A stretch of 26,048 nt of DNA, from assembly GCA_964541085.1 (NCBI GenBank), contig CAZIPA010000029.1, positions 1 to 26,048 of the forward strand. The letters run 5' to 3'. Origin of the DNA: UBA4644 sp964541085 (GTDB lineage: Bacteria > Bacillota > Clostridia > Oscillospirales > Butyricicoccaceae). The translations under genes and the position numbers were made by a program. Below are positions 1 through 7,348 of this stretch, one piece after another. The notes beneath the pieces were generated by a model. It saw nothing but the letters and a program-made list of their open reading frames with translations, did no database searches and had not been told where the DNA came from. Within the stretch, counting starts at the first letter, position 1. The number at the start of each line of letters is the position of its first letter.

Positions 1-38
1 AAAAGTAGACACCCACACTTTTGTGAGTGTCTACTTTC
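1..38. terminator. Long inverted repeat, probable bidirectional terminator
   Basis: An 11-bp perfect stem (AAAGTAGACAC at 2-12 with GTGTCTACTTT at 27-37) continues inward with four more pairs after one mismatch, closing on a four-base loop. It is flanked by A and T runs, so it could end transcription in both directions. On the minus strand it lies downstream of ppa. The window edge cuts off anything further left, so the length of the minus-strand U tract cannot be judged. Confidence 0.6.
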
Positions 39-49
39 ATTTTACAAGT

Positions 50-79
50 GCACGCAATCGCAGAGATTGCGGGCTTTTT
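50..79 (+). terminator. Rho-independent terminator of a + strand gene left of the window
   Basis: A ten-position stem with one mismatch (GCACGCAATC at 50-59, GATTGCGGGC at 65-74) has a five-base loop and is followed by TTTTT at 75-79. The orientation fits a + strand transcript arriving from outside the window. It lies only 15 bases from the 3' end of the convergent ppa gene. Confidence 0.6.
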
Positions 80-94
80 GTATGTGTAAAACTG

Positions 95-634
95 TTATTC
101 GTGCTGGCCGCAGAAATGAATGTTGTAATTCCGCAGGGCGGCAGAGATGATATTCAGCGCAGCTTCCCGGCCGTTCACATCACCGGCCACCGTTTCCTTG
201 CCCTCCAGCGCCTTATACACCGAGAAAAAGTGGGCCATCTCATCAAAGATATGGCTGGGCAGATCCATAATGTCATGATACATATTGTACATGGGATCGG
301 AGAAGGGGATGGCGATGATCTTCTCATCGTTCTTTCCGCCGTCGGTCATGGAGATATAGCCGATGGGATAGCAACGCACCAGCGTCAGCGGCTCCAGCGA
401 CTCCGAGCACAGCACCAGCACATCCAGCGGGTCATTGTCGTCACCATAGGTGCGGGGAATGAAGCCGTAGTTGGCGGGGTAGTGGGTGGAGGTATAGAGG
501 ATGCGATCCAGAATCAGAAAGCCGGTTTCCTTGTCCAGCTCATATTTTTTCTTGCCGCCCTTGGGAATCTCAATGACCGCCAGAAAGTCATCGGGATGAA
601 TGCGGTTGGGATTTGTATCGTGCCAGATATTCAT
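95..634 (-). CDS. ppa: Inorganic pyrophosphatase, family I (soluble)
   Basis: It hydrolyses pyrophosphate to two phosphates in the cytoplasm, pulling forward DNA, RNA and aminoacyl-tRNA synthesis. The 179-residue product matches the usual size of bacterial family I enzymes. It carries the family signature with clustered metal-binding aspartates (DNDPLDVLV, around residues 66-74) and the upstream PANYGFIPRTYGD stretch. The start is the ATG at 634 because a strong Shine-Dalgarno (AAAAAGGAG, complement of 647-655) lies 12 bases upstream. An in-frame ATG 36 bases further upstream would place that site inside the gene. The gene diverges from spoIIIAA and has its own promoter. Many Firmicutes use family II (PpaC) enzymes instead, so the family I type is mildly informative. 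Identification is secure. Confidence 0.95.
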   Translation of the reverse strand: MNIWHDTNPNRIHPDDFLAVIEIPKGGKKKYELDKETGFLILDRILYTSTHYPANYGFIPRTYGDDNDPLDVLVLCSESLEPLTLVRCYPIGYISMTDGGKNDEKIIAIPFSDPMYNMYHDIMDLPSHIFDEMAHFFSVYKALEGKETVAGDVNGREAALNIISAALRNYNIHFCGQHE

Positions 635-675
635 GATAATACCGTTCTCCTTTTTGCGGAAAATCCGCATATCTC

Positions 676-704
676 AGTATAGCACGGCAAAACACAAAAC
701 GCAA
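676..704 (-). promoter_or_regulatory. Sigma-A-like promoter of ppa
   Basis: On the minus strand TTGCGT (complement of 699-704) and TATACT (complement of 676-681) are separated by 17 bases, about 40 bases before the ppa start. A 7-bp inverted repeat (CAAAACG at 695-701, CGTTTTG at 708-714) overlaps the -35 box. It could be an operator or chance in a GC-rich intergenic region. Confidence 0.5.
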
Positions 705-757
705 CGCCGTTTTGCGGGAAAATCCATTCTTTCCGGTTCTGAAACGGACAGGCCGGA

Positions 758-765
758 CATACCCT
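758..765 (+). promoter_or_regulatory. Possible sigma-E -10 element before spoIIIAA
   Basis: CATACCCT lies 22 bases upstream of the spoIIIAA start and resembles the sigma-E -10 consensus (CATACA-T type). The spoIIIA operon of Bacillus and Clostridium is mother-cell specific and sigma-E dependent, so the position is right. I could not find a convincing matching -35 box at the expected distance (about 737-743), so this is tentative. Confidence 0.3.
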
Positions 766-787
766 TGGAACAAAGGGAGATGAAACT

Positions 788-1687
788 ATGCAGGATACCA
801 TGGAGCAGAGAAAAAGCTTTCATACGGCGGCGGCGCTGCTGCCGGAACGGCTCTGGCGGGCGGCCTACAGTCTGTCGGAGGCGGAGCAGGCCCGCTGCGA
901 GGAGCTTCGTGTGCGGCTGGACAGACCTCTGGCGGCAACGGTGGGCGGAAAAACGGTTTTGCTGGGAAAAGAGCCAGTGCTGCCGGTGCGGGCAGAGCTG
1001 GAGGAGGTGCTGGCGCGGGCAACGGAAAGCTCGGTACATACCTATCTGGAGCAGCTGCGGCAGGGCTTTCTCACCACAAAGCACGGTCACCGTCTGGGCC
1101 TCTGCGCCCAGGCACCGGAGGGAAAAAACCGCAGCCTGCGGGGACTGTCCTCCATCAACCTCCGCATTGCGCGGCAGATATCCTCTGCCGGACAGGAGCT
1201 TCCGCTGGGCGGAGAGGGAGATTTTCAGAGCACTCTGATTCTGGCCCCGCCGGGTGCGGGAAAAACCACCCTTCTGCGGGAGCTGTGCCGCCGTCTGTCC
1301 CGGCATCAGCGGGTGGCGATTGCCGACGAGCGCTATGAGCTGGCGGCCTGTATGGGCGGTGCGCCACGCTTTCAGATCGGGCAGTGCGATGTAATGTCCG
1401 GCGGGCGAAAAAGCGAAACCATTCCCATGCTGCTGCGGGCCATGTCCCCGCAGATCCTTGCAGTGGATGAGATCACGGAGGAGGAAGACTGCAAAAGTCT
1501 CCTTTCCTGCGTGGGCTGCGGCTGCCAGCTACTGGCCACGGCTCACGGCAGCACCCTTGGCGACCTGTCCCGCCGTCCGGCCTATCAGACACTGCTGCAC
1601 GGGGGAATCTTCCGGCAGGTGATTCTGATTCAGTGTCAGGCCGGAGAGCGAAGCTATCTGCTCCAGCCGCTGCCCCAGGGACTGTGA
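788..1687 (+). CDS. spoIIIAA: Stage III sporulation protein AA (secretion-type ATPase)
   Basis: SpoIIIAA is the ATPase of the SpoIIIA-SpoIIQ channel that links mother cell and forespore after engulfment. It is related to type II/IV secretion and pilus ATPases. The 299-residue product has a Walker A motif APPGAGKTT (about residues 153-161), a Walker B-like segment ILAVDEIT (about 223-230) and a downstream ATAHG motif typical of the family. The ATG at 788 is preceded by AAAGGGAGA with good spacing. It is the first gene of the operon, and its TGA overlaps the GTG start of spoIIIAB. B. subtilis SpoIIIAA is slightly longer (about 307 residues), so this looks full length. Confidence 0.96.
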   Translation: MQDTMEQRKSFHTAAALLPERLWRAAYSLSEAEQARCEELRVRLDRPLAATVGGKTVLLGKEPVLPVRAELEEVLARATESSVHTYLEQLRQGFLTTKHGHRLGLCAQAPEGKNRSLRGLSSINLRIARQISSAGQELPLGGEGDFQSTLILAPPGAGKTTLLRELCRRLSRHQRVAIADERYELAACMGGAPRFQIGQCDVMSGGRKSETIPMLLRAMSPQILAVDEITEEEDCKSLLSCVGCGCQLLATAHGSTLGDLSRRPAYQTLLHGGIFRQVILIQCQAGERSYLLQPLPQGL

Positions 1688-2184
1688 ATCGTCTGCTGGG
1701 TGCGGGTCTGCTGGTGCTGGGTGCGGGACTGCTGGGACAGCTGCTCACCGGGGCGCTGCGCCAGAAGCGGGAAATGCTGCGGGAGCTGACAGGCTTTTTG
1801 CGGCTGCTGCGGGCAGAGCTGCTGCAAAGAGGAACGCCGCTGGCGGACATTTTTCAGCTGCAGGCCCGGCAGAATACCCCGCTGAAAAGTCTCTGGCAGG
1901 ACTGCGCCGCCCGGCTGCACCGGGGGATTCCCGCAAGACAGGCCATGGAAGCGCTGGTGCAGAGCGTGGAAAAAGCGCTGCCGGAGGCCGGACAGTGTTT
2001 GCGGGAGCTTTCCCGGACGCTGGGAAATTATGATGGGGAAACACAGGCAGAGCACTGTCTCCGGGCCTGTCTTTCTCTGGAGGAACAGGAGAAACAGCTT
2101 CAGACCATGCTGGCGGAAAAGGGCAGGCTCTATCGGGCGCTGTCTCTTTCGCTGGGCGCAGTGCTGGCGCTGATGCTTTGGTGA
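1684..2184 (+). CDS. spoIIIAB: Stage III sporulation protein AB
   Basis: SpoIIIAB is a membrane protein of the SpoIIIA channel, structurally similar to GspF-type platform proteins, and is thought to work with the SpoIIIAA ATPase. I chose the GTG at 1684, which overlaps the spoIIIAA stop (GTGA) and gives 166 residues, close to the family length. A longer reading from 1633 would only extend into spoIIIAA. The N-terminus is a hydrophobic Gly/Leu-rich segment, followed by a charged helical region (MLRELTGFLRLLRAEL) and a second hydrophobic segment at the very C-terminus (LSLSLGAVLALMLW). This two-anchor layout is typical. Confidence 0.93.
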   Translation: MNRLLGAGLLVLGAGLLGQLLTGALRQKREMLRELTGFLRLLRAELLQRGTPLADIFQLQARQNTPLKSLWQDCAARLHRGIPARQAMEALVQSVEKALPEAGQCLRELSRTLGNYDGETQAEHCLRACLSLEEQEKQLQTMLAEKGRLYRALSLSLGAVLALMLW

Positions 2185-2196
2185 CGAGGAAATAAC

Positions 2197-2391
2197 ATGG
2201 ATGTGGATTTGATTTTCAAGGTGGCGGCCATCGGCATTCTGGTGGCGGTGCTGAATCAGCTGCTGGTGCGTTCCGGCCGAGAGGAACAGGCTATGATGAC
2301 CACATTGGCCGGTCTGATCGTGGTTATGATGATTCTCATCGGCGAGATCAGCGATATGTTCCGGCTGATTAAGCAGACCTTTGGCCTATGA
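2197..2391 (+). CDS. spoIIIAC: Stage III sporulation protein AC
   Basis: A 64-residue membrane protein with two hydrophobic helices (about residues 6-22 and 33-52) separated by a charged loop containing RSGREEQ. Size and layout match SpoIIIAC, a small integral membrane component of the SpoIIIA channel. AGGAAA lies just upstream of the ATG. The stop overlaps the start of spoIIIAD (ATGA at 2388-2391), so the two are translationally coupled. Confidence 0.94.
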   Translation: MDVDLIFKVAAIGILVAVLNQLLVRSGREEQAMMTTLAGLIVVMMILIGEISDMFRLIKQTFGL

Positions 2392-2783
2392 GCGTCTCAT
2401 GGCTGGGAAAGCTGCTTTTGACAGCGCTGCTTGCCGTTTGCCTGATGCAGCTGCTGCGGGGAAAGGGGAGCGCGCTGGCACCGCTGTGCAGTCTGGCGGT
2501 CTGTCTGGTGCTGCTGTGGGCTCTGCTGGCACCGGCTTCGGCACTGTGGCAGAAATGGCAGGAGATGCTGTCCTCTGTTGGCATGGAAAGTGCCCTGTTT
2601 CTGCCGCTTGTAAAGGTGCTTGGCATTACAGAGCTGACCCGCATTTCCGCCGAACTTTGCCGGGATGCCGGGGAAAAAGCCGTCGCCGCCGGTGTGGAGC
2701 TGGGCGGGGCGGTGGCGGCGCTGCTGTGTGCCTATCCGCTGGCCCAGCGGGCGCTGGAGCTCATCGGCGGGCTGGGCAGCTGA
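2388..2783 (+). CDS. spoIIIAD: Stage III sporulation protein AD
   Basis: A 131-residue multi-helix membrane protein, the usual SpoIIIAD length. It has hydrophobic stretches near the N-terminus, around residues 30-55, and a conserved central segment FLPLVKVLGITELTRISAEL that ends in the CRDAGE motif characteristic of the family. It follows spoIIIAC with a 4-base overlap. SpoIIIAD is thought to form part of the export platform in the mother-cell membrane. Confidence 0.94.
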   Translation: MSVSWLGKLLLTALLAVCLMQLLRGKGSALAPLCSLAVCLVLLWALLAPASALWQKWQEMLSSVGMESALFLPLVKVLGITELTRISAELCRDAGEKAVAAGVELGGAVAALLCAYPLAQRALELIGGLGS

Positions 2784-2794
2784 GCCTGCTGCTG

Positions 2795-3847
2795 ATGCTT
2801 CTGCTTTTGCTGCTGACGGCCCCCTGTATGGCAGAGGATACCAATGAATCTCTGCGAAGGGCATTGCCTTCACAGGCCGCGGAATTGCTGGAGGATACGC
2901 CTGTAACCGGCGCAAGCCCCGGGGATACTCTTTCCGCTCTGTGGCAGCAGGGAATTGCGCTGCTGCGGGACAATCTGCGGGAGGCTGTGCGCCCGGCGTT
3001 CCAGACGGCAGCGGTGTGTCTGCTGCTGTCTCTGCTGGAGCAATTTTCCAAAGCCTCCGGCGTGACCCTGCCCTCCGGCATTCCACGGCTGGCCGGAGCC
3101 ACTGCCATTCTGCTGCTGACGCTGGAACAGCAGCGCTCCATGGCGGCGCAATGCCGTGCTTCCATTGAACAGCTGGATGACTTTACACGGGTTCTGATTA
3201 CTGTGTTTACCGGCGCTTCTGTCGCTGCTGGAAGGCCCGCCTCCGCAGCCGCCTCCGCCGGTGCGGCCATGCTGTTTTCCGACGGCCTGTTTCAGCTGTC
3301 CCTGAAGCTGTTTCTGCCTATGACCACGATCTTTCTCCTGCTGTGCTATGGCGGAAGCATCACGGAAAACGCCCTGCTGCAGCAGGGTTCCCGGCTGATT
3401 CGATGGGCAATGCAAAAGCTGATGCGGATTTTTCTGACGGCCTATTTCGCCTATCTGTCCCTGACGGGACTGGTGACCGGCGCGGCGGATGCTGCCGCCG
3501 TGCGCACTGCGCAGACCCTGACCAGTGCCGTTCCGCTGGTGGGAAATATCCTTTCCGGCGCTTCGGAAACGCTGCTGACCGGTGCCGCGGCACTGCGGGC
3601 GGGGGTGGGCTTTTTCGGATTTGTGGGGGCACTGGCCATTTGCCTGATCCCGTTTCTTCAGGCACTTTGCCATATGCTGGTATTTCGTCTGCTGGCCCTG
3701 CTGGCAGAAAGCTATGCGGAGGGAGGCGTTCGAACCATGCTGCACGGCGTTTCTGACACCTATGGAATGCTGCTGGGCATTCTGGGTGCCTGCTGCGTAC
3801 TGCAATTCATCACCATTGTGGTGAGCCTGACGGTGATTCGCGCATGA
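2795..3847 (+). CDS. spoIIIAE: Stage III sporulation protein AE
   Basis: SpoIIIAE is the large polytopic membrane component of the SpoIIIA channel. The frame is open far upstream, through spoIIIAD. I place the start at the ATG at 2795 because it begins a clean signal-peptide-like sequence (MLLLLLLTAPCMA) 11 bases after the spoIIIAD stop. This gives 350 residues, somewhat shorter than the B. subtilis protein (about 400). No strong Shine-Dalgarno precedes it, which fits re-initiation from spoIIIAD. Several hydrophobic helices fill the C-terminal two thirds, and the N-terminal extracytoplasmic part is polar. The stop overlaps spoIIIAF (ATGA at 3844-3847). The exact start is less certain than the identity. 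Confidence 0.92.
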   Translation: MLLLLLLTAPCMAEDTNESLRRALPSQAAELLEDTPVTGASPGDTLSALWQQGIALLRDNLREAVRPAFQTAAVCLLLSLLEQFSKASGVTLPSGIPRLAGATAILLLTLEQQRSMAAQCRASIEQLDDFTRVLITVFTGASVAAGRPASAAASAGAAMLFSDGLFQLSLKLFLPMTTIFLLLCYGGSITENALLQQGSRLIRWAMQKLMRIFLTAYFAYLSLTGLVTGAADAAAVRTAQTLTSAVPLVGNILSGASETLLTGAAALRAGVGFFGFVGALAICLIPFLQALCHMLVFRLLALLAESYAEGGVRTMLHGVSDTYGMLLGILGACCVLQFITIVVSLTVIRA

Positions 3848-4326
3848 CGGCGCTGGGAAAGGCGCTGCTGCAACTGACGGCAGGAGGCTTGCTGTGTGCG
3901 GGAGCCCTGTCGCTGGGCGGACAGGGGACGAAAAAGGAGCTGGTGCGCTTTTGCTGTGCCTGTCTCATGCTGATTCTGGTGATGACTGCGCTGCCCTCCG
4001 GTCAGCTGCCCCGGCTTTCGCTGGATGCCCGGGAAGCCGAGCTTGCCCGGACGGTGGAGGATGCACAGGCACAGATGCTGGAGCAGCTGCTGCTTCAGAC
4101 GGAGGAAAGGCTGGCCCGGGAGGTGGAGCGGCTGTCGTCGCTGGAGGGCATTTCCGGCACAGCCCGGGTCATATGCGCCCGGCAGCAGCAGGAAATCACT
4201 GTGGAGCGGGTGGAGCTGGAGCTGTCTTCCGCCTCGCCGGAGCGTCTGTCCCAACTGACAGAGACCCTCTGCCGCCAGCTGGCGATTTCCCGGGAACAGA
4301 TCGAACTACGGGAGGAAAGGGAATGA
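3844..4326 (+). CDS. spoIIIAF: Stage III sporulation protein AF
   Basis: SpoIIIAF is a ring-building-motif membrane protein of the SpoIIIA channel. The 160-residue product has two N-terminal hydrophobic segments (about residues 6-24 and 35-50). A charged, helix-prone region follows, then a small alpha/beta C-terminal domain containing the GISGTARVICAR segment. The start overlaps the spoIIIAE stop, and the stop overlaps the spoIIIAG start (ATGA at 4323-4326). Sequence conservation in this family is low, so the call rests partly on gene order. Confidence 0.9.
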   Translation: MTALGKALLQLTAGGLLCAGALSLGGQGTKKELVRFCCACLMLILVMTALPSGQLPRLSLDAREAELARTVEDAQAQMLEQLLLQTEERLAREVERLSSLEGISGTARVICARQQQEITVERVELELSSASPERLSQLTETLCRQLAISREQIELREERE

Positions 4327-4853
4327 AGCTGTTTGACAAATGGCGGCCGGCATATTTGCGGGAGCTGCTCCATAAATATCAATATGTCCTGCTGGTGTGC
4401 GGGCTGGGACTGGCGCTGATGCTGTGGCCCGGGGGAGAAAAGGCGGAGAAGCAGACAGCCTCGGAAGTGTCGGAAGATGCGCAGGACAGCACCGCCGGGC
4501 TGGAGGAACAGCTGGAGCACATTCTGGCGCAGATGGAGGGCGTAGGCCGGGTACAGGTGCTGCTGACCGTCAAAAGCGGCAGCGAAAGCATCTATGCCTA
4601 CAACAAAACCGAATCCGGCAGCGGAGAAGGCGCAAGCGCATCTCTGTCCCGACAGGCGCAGCTGGTAACGGTCAGTGAGGATGGAAATCAGATCCCCGTG
4701 ACCCGGCGGCAGGAAGGCCCGGTGTATCAGGGTGCGGCAGTGGTATGTGACGGCGGCGGAAGTCCTTCGGTACAGCTGGCTGTCACCCGGGTGGTGCAGT
4801 CGCTCACCGGCATTTCCAGCGACCATATCGTGATCTCAAAAATGAAACAATAG
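4323..4853 (+). CDS. spoIIIAG: Stage III sporulation protein AG
   Basis: SpoIIIAG forms a large ring in the intermembrane space between mother cell and forespore. The 176-residue product has one transmembrane helix (about residues 21-37), a polar linker, and a ring-building-motif domain. That domain includes the conserved LEEQLEHILAQMEGVGRV segment and a Ser/Gly/Glu-rich insertion (residues about 92-105) like the beta-triangle insertion of the B. subtilis protein. The ATG at 4323 overlaps the spoIIIAF stop and is preceded by GGAGGAAAGGG. An upstream extension in the same frame exists but would run through spoIIIAF. Confidence 0.93.
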   Translation: MKLFDKWRPAYLRELLHKYQYVLLVCGLGLALMLWPGGEKAEKQTASEVSEDAQDSTAGLEEQLEHILAQMEGVGRVQVLLTVKSGSESIYAYNKTESGSGEGASASLSRQAQLVTVSEDGNQIPVTRRQEGPVYQGAAVVCDGGGSPSVQLAVTRVVQSLTGISSDHIVISKMKQ

Positions 4854-4864
4854 GAGGCACATCC

Positions 4865-5425
4865 ATGAAAAAACGAGGAGCGATTTATTCCGTGGTGGCG
4901 CTGATGCTGTGCGTGGCAGTTTATCTGAACTGGTATTACAGCAAGGGCGAGGGACTGACGGAGGAGGAGCAGCAGGCCGGCGGCAAGGTGCTGGGAGAAT
5001 CCATTCTGGTGGACGGCGTTACCGGCACCGGAGAAGAGCTTCCCGCAGCCGAAACAGCGGCCCGTCAGGGCGAAGCCTATTTTGCCCAGGCCCGGCTTTC
5101 CCGCCAGCAGGCCAGAGATGAGGCGGTGAACATTCTCACCCAGACGGCGGAGAACGAGGGCGCAGCAGAGGAAGCCCGCACCGCCGCCAGCACCAGCATC
5201 CAGCTGATGGCAGGCAACGCCATGGTGGAGGCCCGGATCGAAAGCCTTGTCATCGCCAAGGGCTATCAGGACTGCGTGGCCTTTGTCAACGACAGCAGCG
5301 TCAATGTGATCGTTGCCAAAACGGAAACCGGCCTTCAGGATACCGATGTGGCCCGCATCCGGGACATCGTTATCAGTGAGGCCAATGTGGCGGCGGAGGC
5401 CATTCGCATCATTGAAGCAGAATAA
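4865..5425 (+). CDS. spoIIIAH: Stage III sporulation protein AH
   Basis: SpoIIIAH sits in the mother-cell membrane and binds forespore SpoIIQ across the intermembrane space, completing the feeding channel. The 186-residue product has one N-terminal membrane anchor (about residues 6-22) and an acidic linker. It ends in a YscJ/FliF-like ring domain (from about residue 80) containing the SRQQARDEAVNIL helix and ending with the AIRIIEAE segment. The start has a TAGGAGG Shine-Dalgarno. It is the last gene of the operon. No SpoIIQ gene is in the window; in Clostridia it lies elsewhere. Confidence 0.95.
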   Translation: MKKRGAIYSVVALMLCVAVYLNWYYSKGEGLTEEEQQAGGKVLGESILVDGVTGTGEELPAAETAARQGEAYFAQARLSRQQARDEAVNILTQTAENEGAAEEARTAASTSIQLMAGNAMVEARIESLVIAKGYQDCVAFVNDSSVNVIVAKTETGLQDTDVARIRDIVISEANVAAEAIRIIEAE

Positions 5426-5430
5426 AGCTC

Positions 5431-5459
5431 TTGCCAAATGGGAAAAAATCCGGTAGAAT
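5431..5459 (+). promoter_or_regulatory. Sigma-A-like promoter of the Asp23-family gene
   Basis: TTGCCA (5431-5436) and TAGAAT (5454-5459) are separated by exactly 17 bases, starting 6 bases after the spoIIIAH stop and 30 bases before the Asp23-family start. It suggests that the vegetative-type downstream gene is expressed independently of sigma-E. Confidence 0.6.
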
Positions 5460-5489
5460 AGAGCCATCATACCAAAGGAGCTGAAGACC

Positions 5490-5828
5490 ATGGCTGAAGA
5501 AAAGGCATATTTGGACTTGCGTGAGGAGGATGGCCTGATCCGTGTTTCCTATGCGGCACTGGGCGAGATCGCAGCGGAAGCGGCACAGGCAGTTCCCGGC
5601 GTGGCTGCTCTGGCCAGTGTGCCTCAGGCCGCGGTAAAGGGCGTGCAGATTCATCTCAGCGAGATCGGTGTCTGCACCATGGATGTACACATTCTGGCCG
5701 CGCAGGGAACCGTGTTTTCCCAGACGGCAAAGGCAGTTCAGCGGGCAGTCAAGCTGGCAGTGGATGCCGCCGCCGGCATCGAGCTGGCCGCCGTCAATGT
5801 GTTCGTGGCCGGTGTAGCACTGCGGTGA
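5490..5828 (+). CDS. Asp23/Gls24 family envelope stress response protein
   Basis: The 112-residue product belongs to the Asp23/Gls24 (YqhY/YloU) family of small cytoplasmic or membrane-associated proteins linked to envelope stress and lipid metabolism. Family features seen are the N-terminal IRVSYAALGEIAAEAAQAVPGVAAL segment split around the AAEAA core, the central beta strand, and the C-terminal VNVFVAGV strand. In B. subtilis the orthologue YqhY lies near accBC, close to the spoIIIA genes, so the location is conserved. AAAGGAG precedes the ATG. The gene ends before a terminator, so it is probably monocistronic. The biochemical role of the family is not settled. Confidence 0.85.
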   Translation: MAEEKAYLDLREEDGLIRVSYAALGEIAAEAAQAVPGVAALASVPQAAVKGVQIHLSEIGVCTMDVHILAAQGTVFSQTAKAVQRAVKLAVDAAAGIELAAVNVFVAGVALR

Positions 5829-5923
5829 AGCGGTGCGTAATTTACACTGCAAATGATTCCAAATGTGTTTCCGCAAAGGGTAGATACCGGGGAAATGCAG
5901 AAGGCTCTGACTCCAGATTTCTT

Positions 5924-5962
5924 CCCCTGCTGTAGTTATGATCCTACAGGGGGGGATTTTTT
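5924..5962 (+). terminator. Rho-independent terminator after the Asp23-family gene
   Basis: CTGTAG (5930-5935) pairs with CTACAG (5944-5949) across an eight-base loop. The stem is extended by CCCC (5924-5927) against the following G run, and a T tract follows at 5957-5962. The 95 bases between the gene stop and this hairpin hold no recognisable gene. Confidence 0.75.
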
Positions 5963-5998
5963 GTATCTGTTCCGAGCGGTTCACTTTTCTACCCCGCG

Positions 5999-6027
5999 TT
6001 GACACCGGGCGGCGGGCGGGGTATAAT
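5999..6027 (+). promoter_or_regulatory. Strong sigma-A promoter of the flavoprotein gene
   Basis: A consensus TTGACA (5999-6004) and a consensus TATAAT (6022-6027) are 17 bases apart, 36 bases before the start codon at 6064. This is the best-matching promoter in the window. It probably drives the flavoprotein, the lipoprotein and possibly the mazF-like gene. Confidence 0.9.
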
Positions 6028-6063
6028 TTCAGCGGAGAGACACAACGGCGGGGAGGATGGCCC

Positions 6064-7296
6064 ATGAAGAAAATTGTAATCATAGGCGGCGGCGCGGCAG
6101 GCATGGCGGCGGCGATCGCGGCGGCGGATGAGGACAGAAGCGCGGAGGTGCGTATTCTGGAGCGGCTGGACAGCCCGGGAAAAAAGCTGCTGGCCACCGG
6201 CAACGGCCGCTGCAATCTGACCAACCGATATGCAGCCCCGGCACATTATCGAACCTCCTCTCCGGCGGCGCTGGAACGGATATTTTGCGGCATGACACCG
6301 GAGAGCGTGCTGGATTTTTTCCGGCAGCTGGGCCTCTGGTGCGCCGAGGAGGATGAGGGCCGCTGGTATCCCCGCAGCCGTCAGGCAGCAGCCGTGGCGG
6401 AGATTTTACAGCTGGCGCTGCACCGGAGAGGCATCTGGACGGAGTGCGCCTGTCCGGTCACGGCAATCTCCAAAAGAGAGCAGGGCTTTGTGCTGGAAAG
6501 TGCCGACGGAAGAAAGCAGTTTGCCGACGCGGTGATTCTGACCTCCGGCGGAAAGGCGGCGGGCAAGCTGGGCTCAGACGGCAGCGGCTATCGTCTTGCC
6601 AAGTCCATGGGCCATCATTGGGCGCCACTGTATCCGGCGCTGGTGCCGCTGAAATGTGATATGTCCCGCTGGGGCAGTCTGAAGGGCATCCGTGCCGAGG
6701 CGGGCCTGCGGCTGCTGGCGGGAGAGACGCTGCTGGGCGAAGAGCAGGGAGAGGTGCAGTTTACGGAATACGGCCTGTCCGGCATTCCCGTGATGCAGCT
6801 TTCCGGCTGCCTGGCCGGAAAAGTGCCGGGGGCAGCCGCGGCAGCGGAGCTGGATCTGTTCCCGGAGACGGAGGAGGAACTCCTTTTGCAGGAACTGCGC
6901 CGGAGAAAGCAGCAGGACGGTGCGCTGTCCTGTGAACAGCTGCTGCTGGGCATGGTGCATCCCCGGCTGGGCTGGGCGGTGCTGCGGGATGTGGGCGTTG
7001 CCTCTCTGTCCCTGCCGGTGAAGGAATTGTCGGAGCAGACCCTGCGCCGGGTGGCCTGTGATCTGAAGCACTGGCGCTTTCCCGTGCTGGGAACCCAGGG
7101 CTATGACAGCGCCCAGGTCTCCGGCGGCGGCATTCTGCTGGAAGAAATACAGCCGGAAACCATGGAATCCACCCTGCAGCCCGGCCTGTATTTTGCGGGA
7201 GAGATTCTGGATGTAGCGGGCGACTGCGGCGGCTACAATCTGCATTTTGCCTGGTGCAGCGGCATTCGGGCGGGAAAAAACGCAGCCGGCAGATAA
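6064..7296 (+). CDS. BaiN/HI0933-family FAD-dependent oxidoreductase
   Basis: The 410-residue product belongs to the HI0933/YhiN/BaiN flavoprotein family (often labelled NAD(P)/FAD-dependent or aminoacetone oxidase-like). It has an N-terminal dinucleotide-binding motif IIGGGAAGM (residues 6-14), the family hallmark GNGRCNLTN (46-54), and the C-terminal FAD-contact block GEILDVAGDCGGYNL near residues 379-393. I chose the ATG at 6064, 37 bases after the -10 box and behind GGGGAGGA. An open frame continues upstream but would include the promoter. Substrates are unknown for most members. One relative (BaiN) acts in bile-acid dehydroxylation, but nothing here shows a bile-acid operon. Confidence 0.88.
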   Translation: MKKIVIIGGGAAGMAAAIAAADEDRSAEVRILERLDSPGKKLLATGNGRCNLTNRYAAPAHYRTSSPAALERIFCGMTPESVLDFFRQLGLWCAEEDEGRWYPRSRQAAAVAEILQLALHRRGIWTECACPVTAISKREQGFVLESADGRKQFADAVILTSGGKAAGKLGSDGSGYRLAKSMGHHWAPLYPALVPLKCDMSRWGSLKGIRAEAGLRLLAGETLLGEEQGEVQFTEYGLSGIPVMQLSGCLAGKVPGAAAAAELDLFPETEEELLLQELRRRKQQDGALSCEQLLLGMVHPRLGWAVLRDVGVASLSLPVKELSEQTLRRVACDLKHWRFPVLGTQGYDSAQVSGGGILLEEIQPETMESTLQPGLYFAGEILDVAGDCGGYNLHFAWCSGIRAGKNAAGR

Positions 7297-7348
7297 AACA
7301 GGCATCCTTTCCTCTCCGGCAGCATAAGCTGGAGTGGGTGATGCAGGC

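Noticed and set aside
2381..2794. An N-terminal extension of spoIIIAE through spoIIIAD
   Set aside because: The extension is the shifted frame of spoIIIAD, has Arg/Gly-rich composition, and would remove the signal-peptide-like start at 2795.
5829..5923. Possible riboswitch between the Asp23-family gene and its terminator
   Set aside because: Small stems can be drawn (for example TTTCC with GGAAA), but no known riboswitch core is recognisable. The following gene has its own promoter downstream of the terminator, so there is no leader to control.
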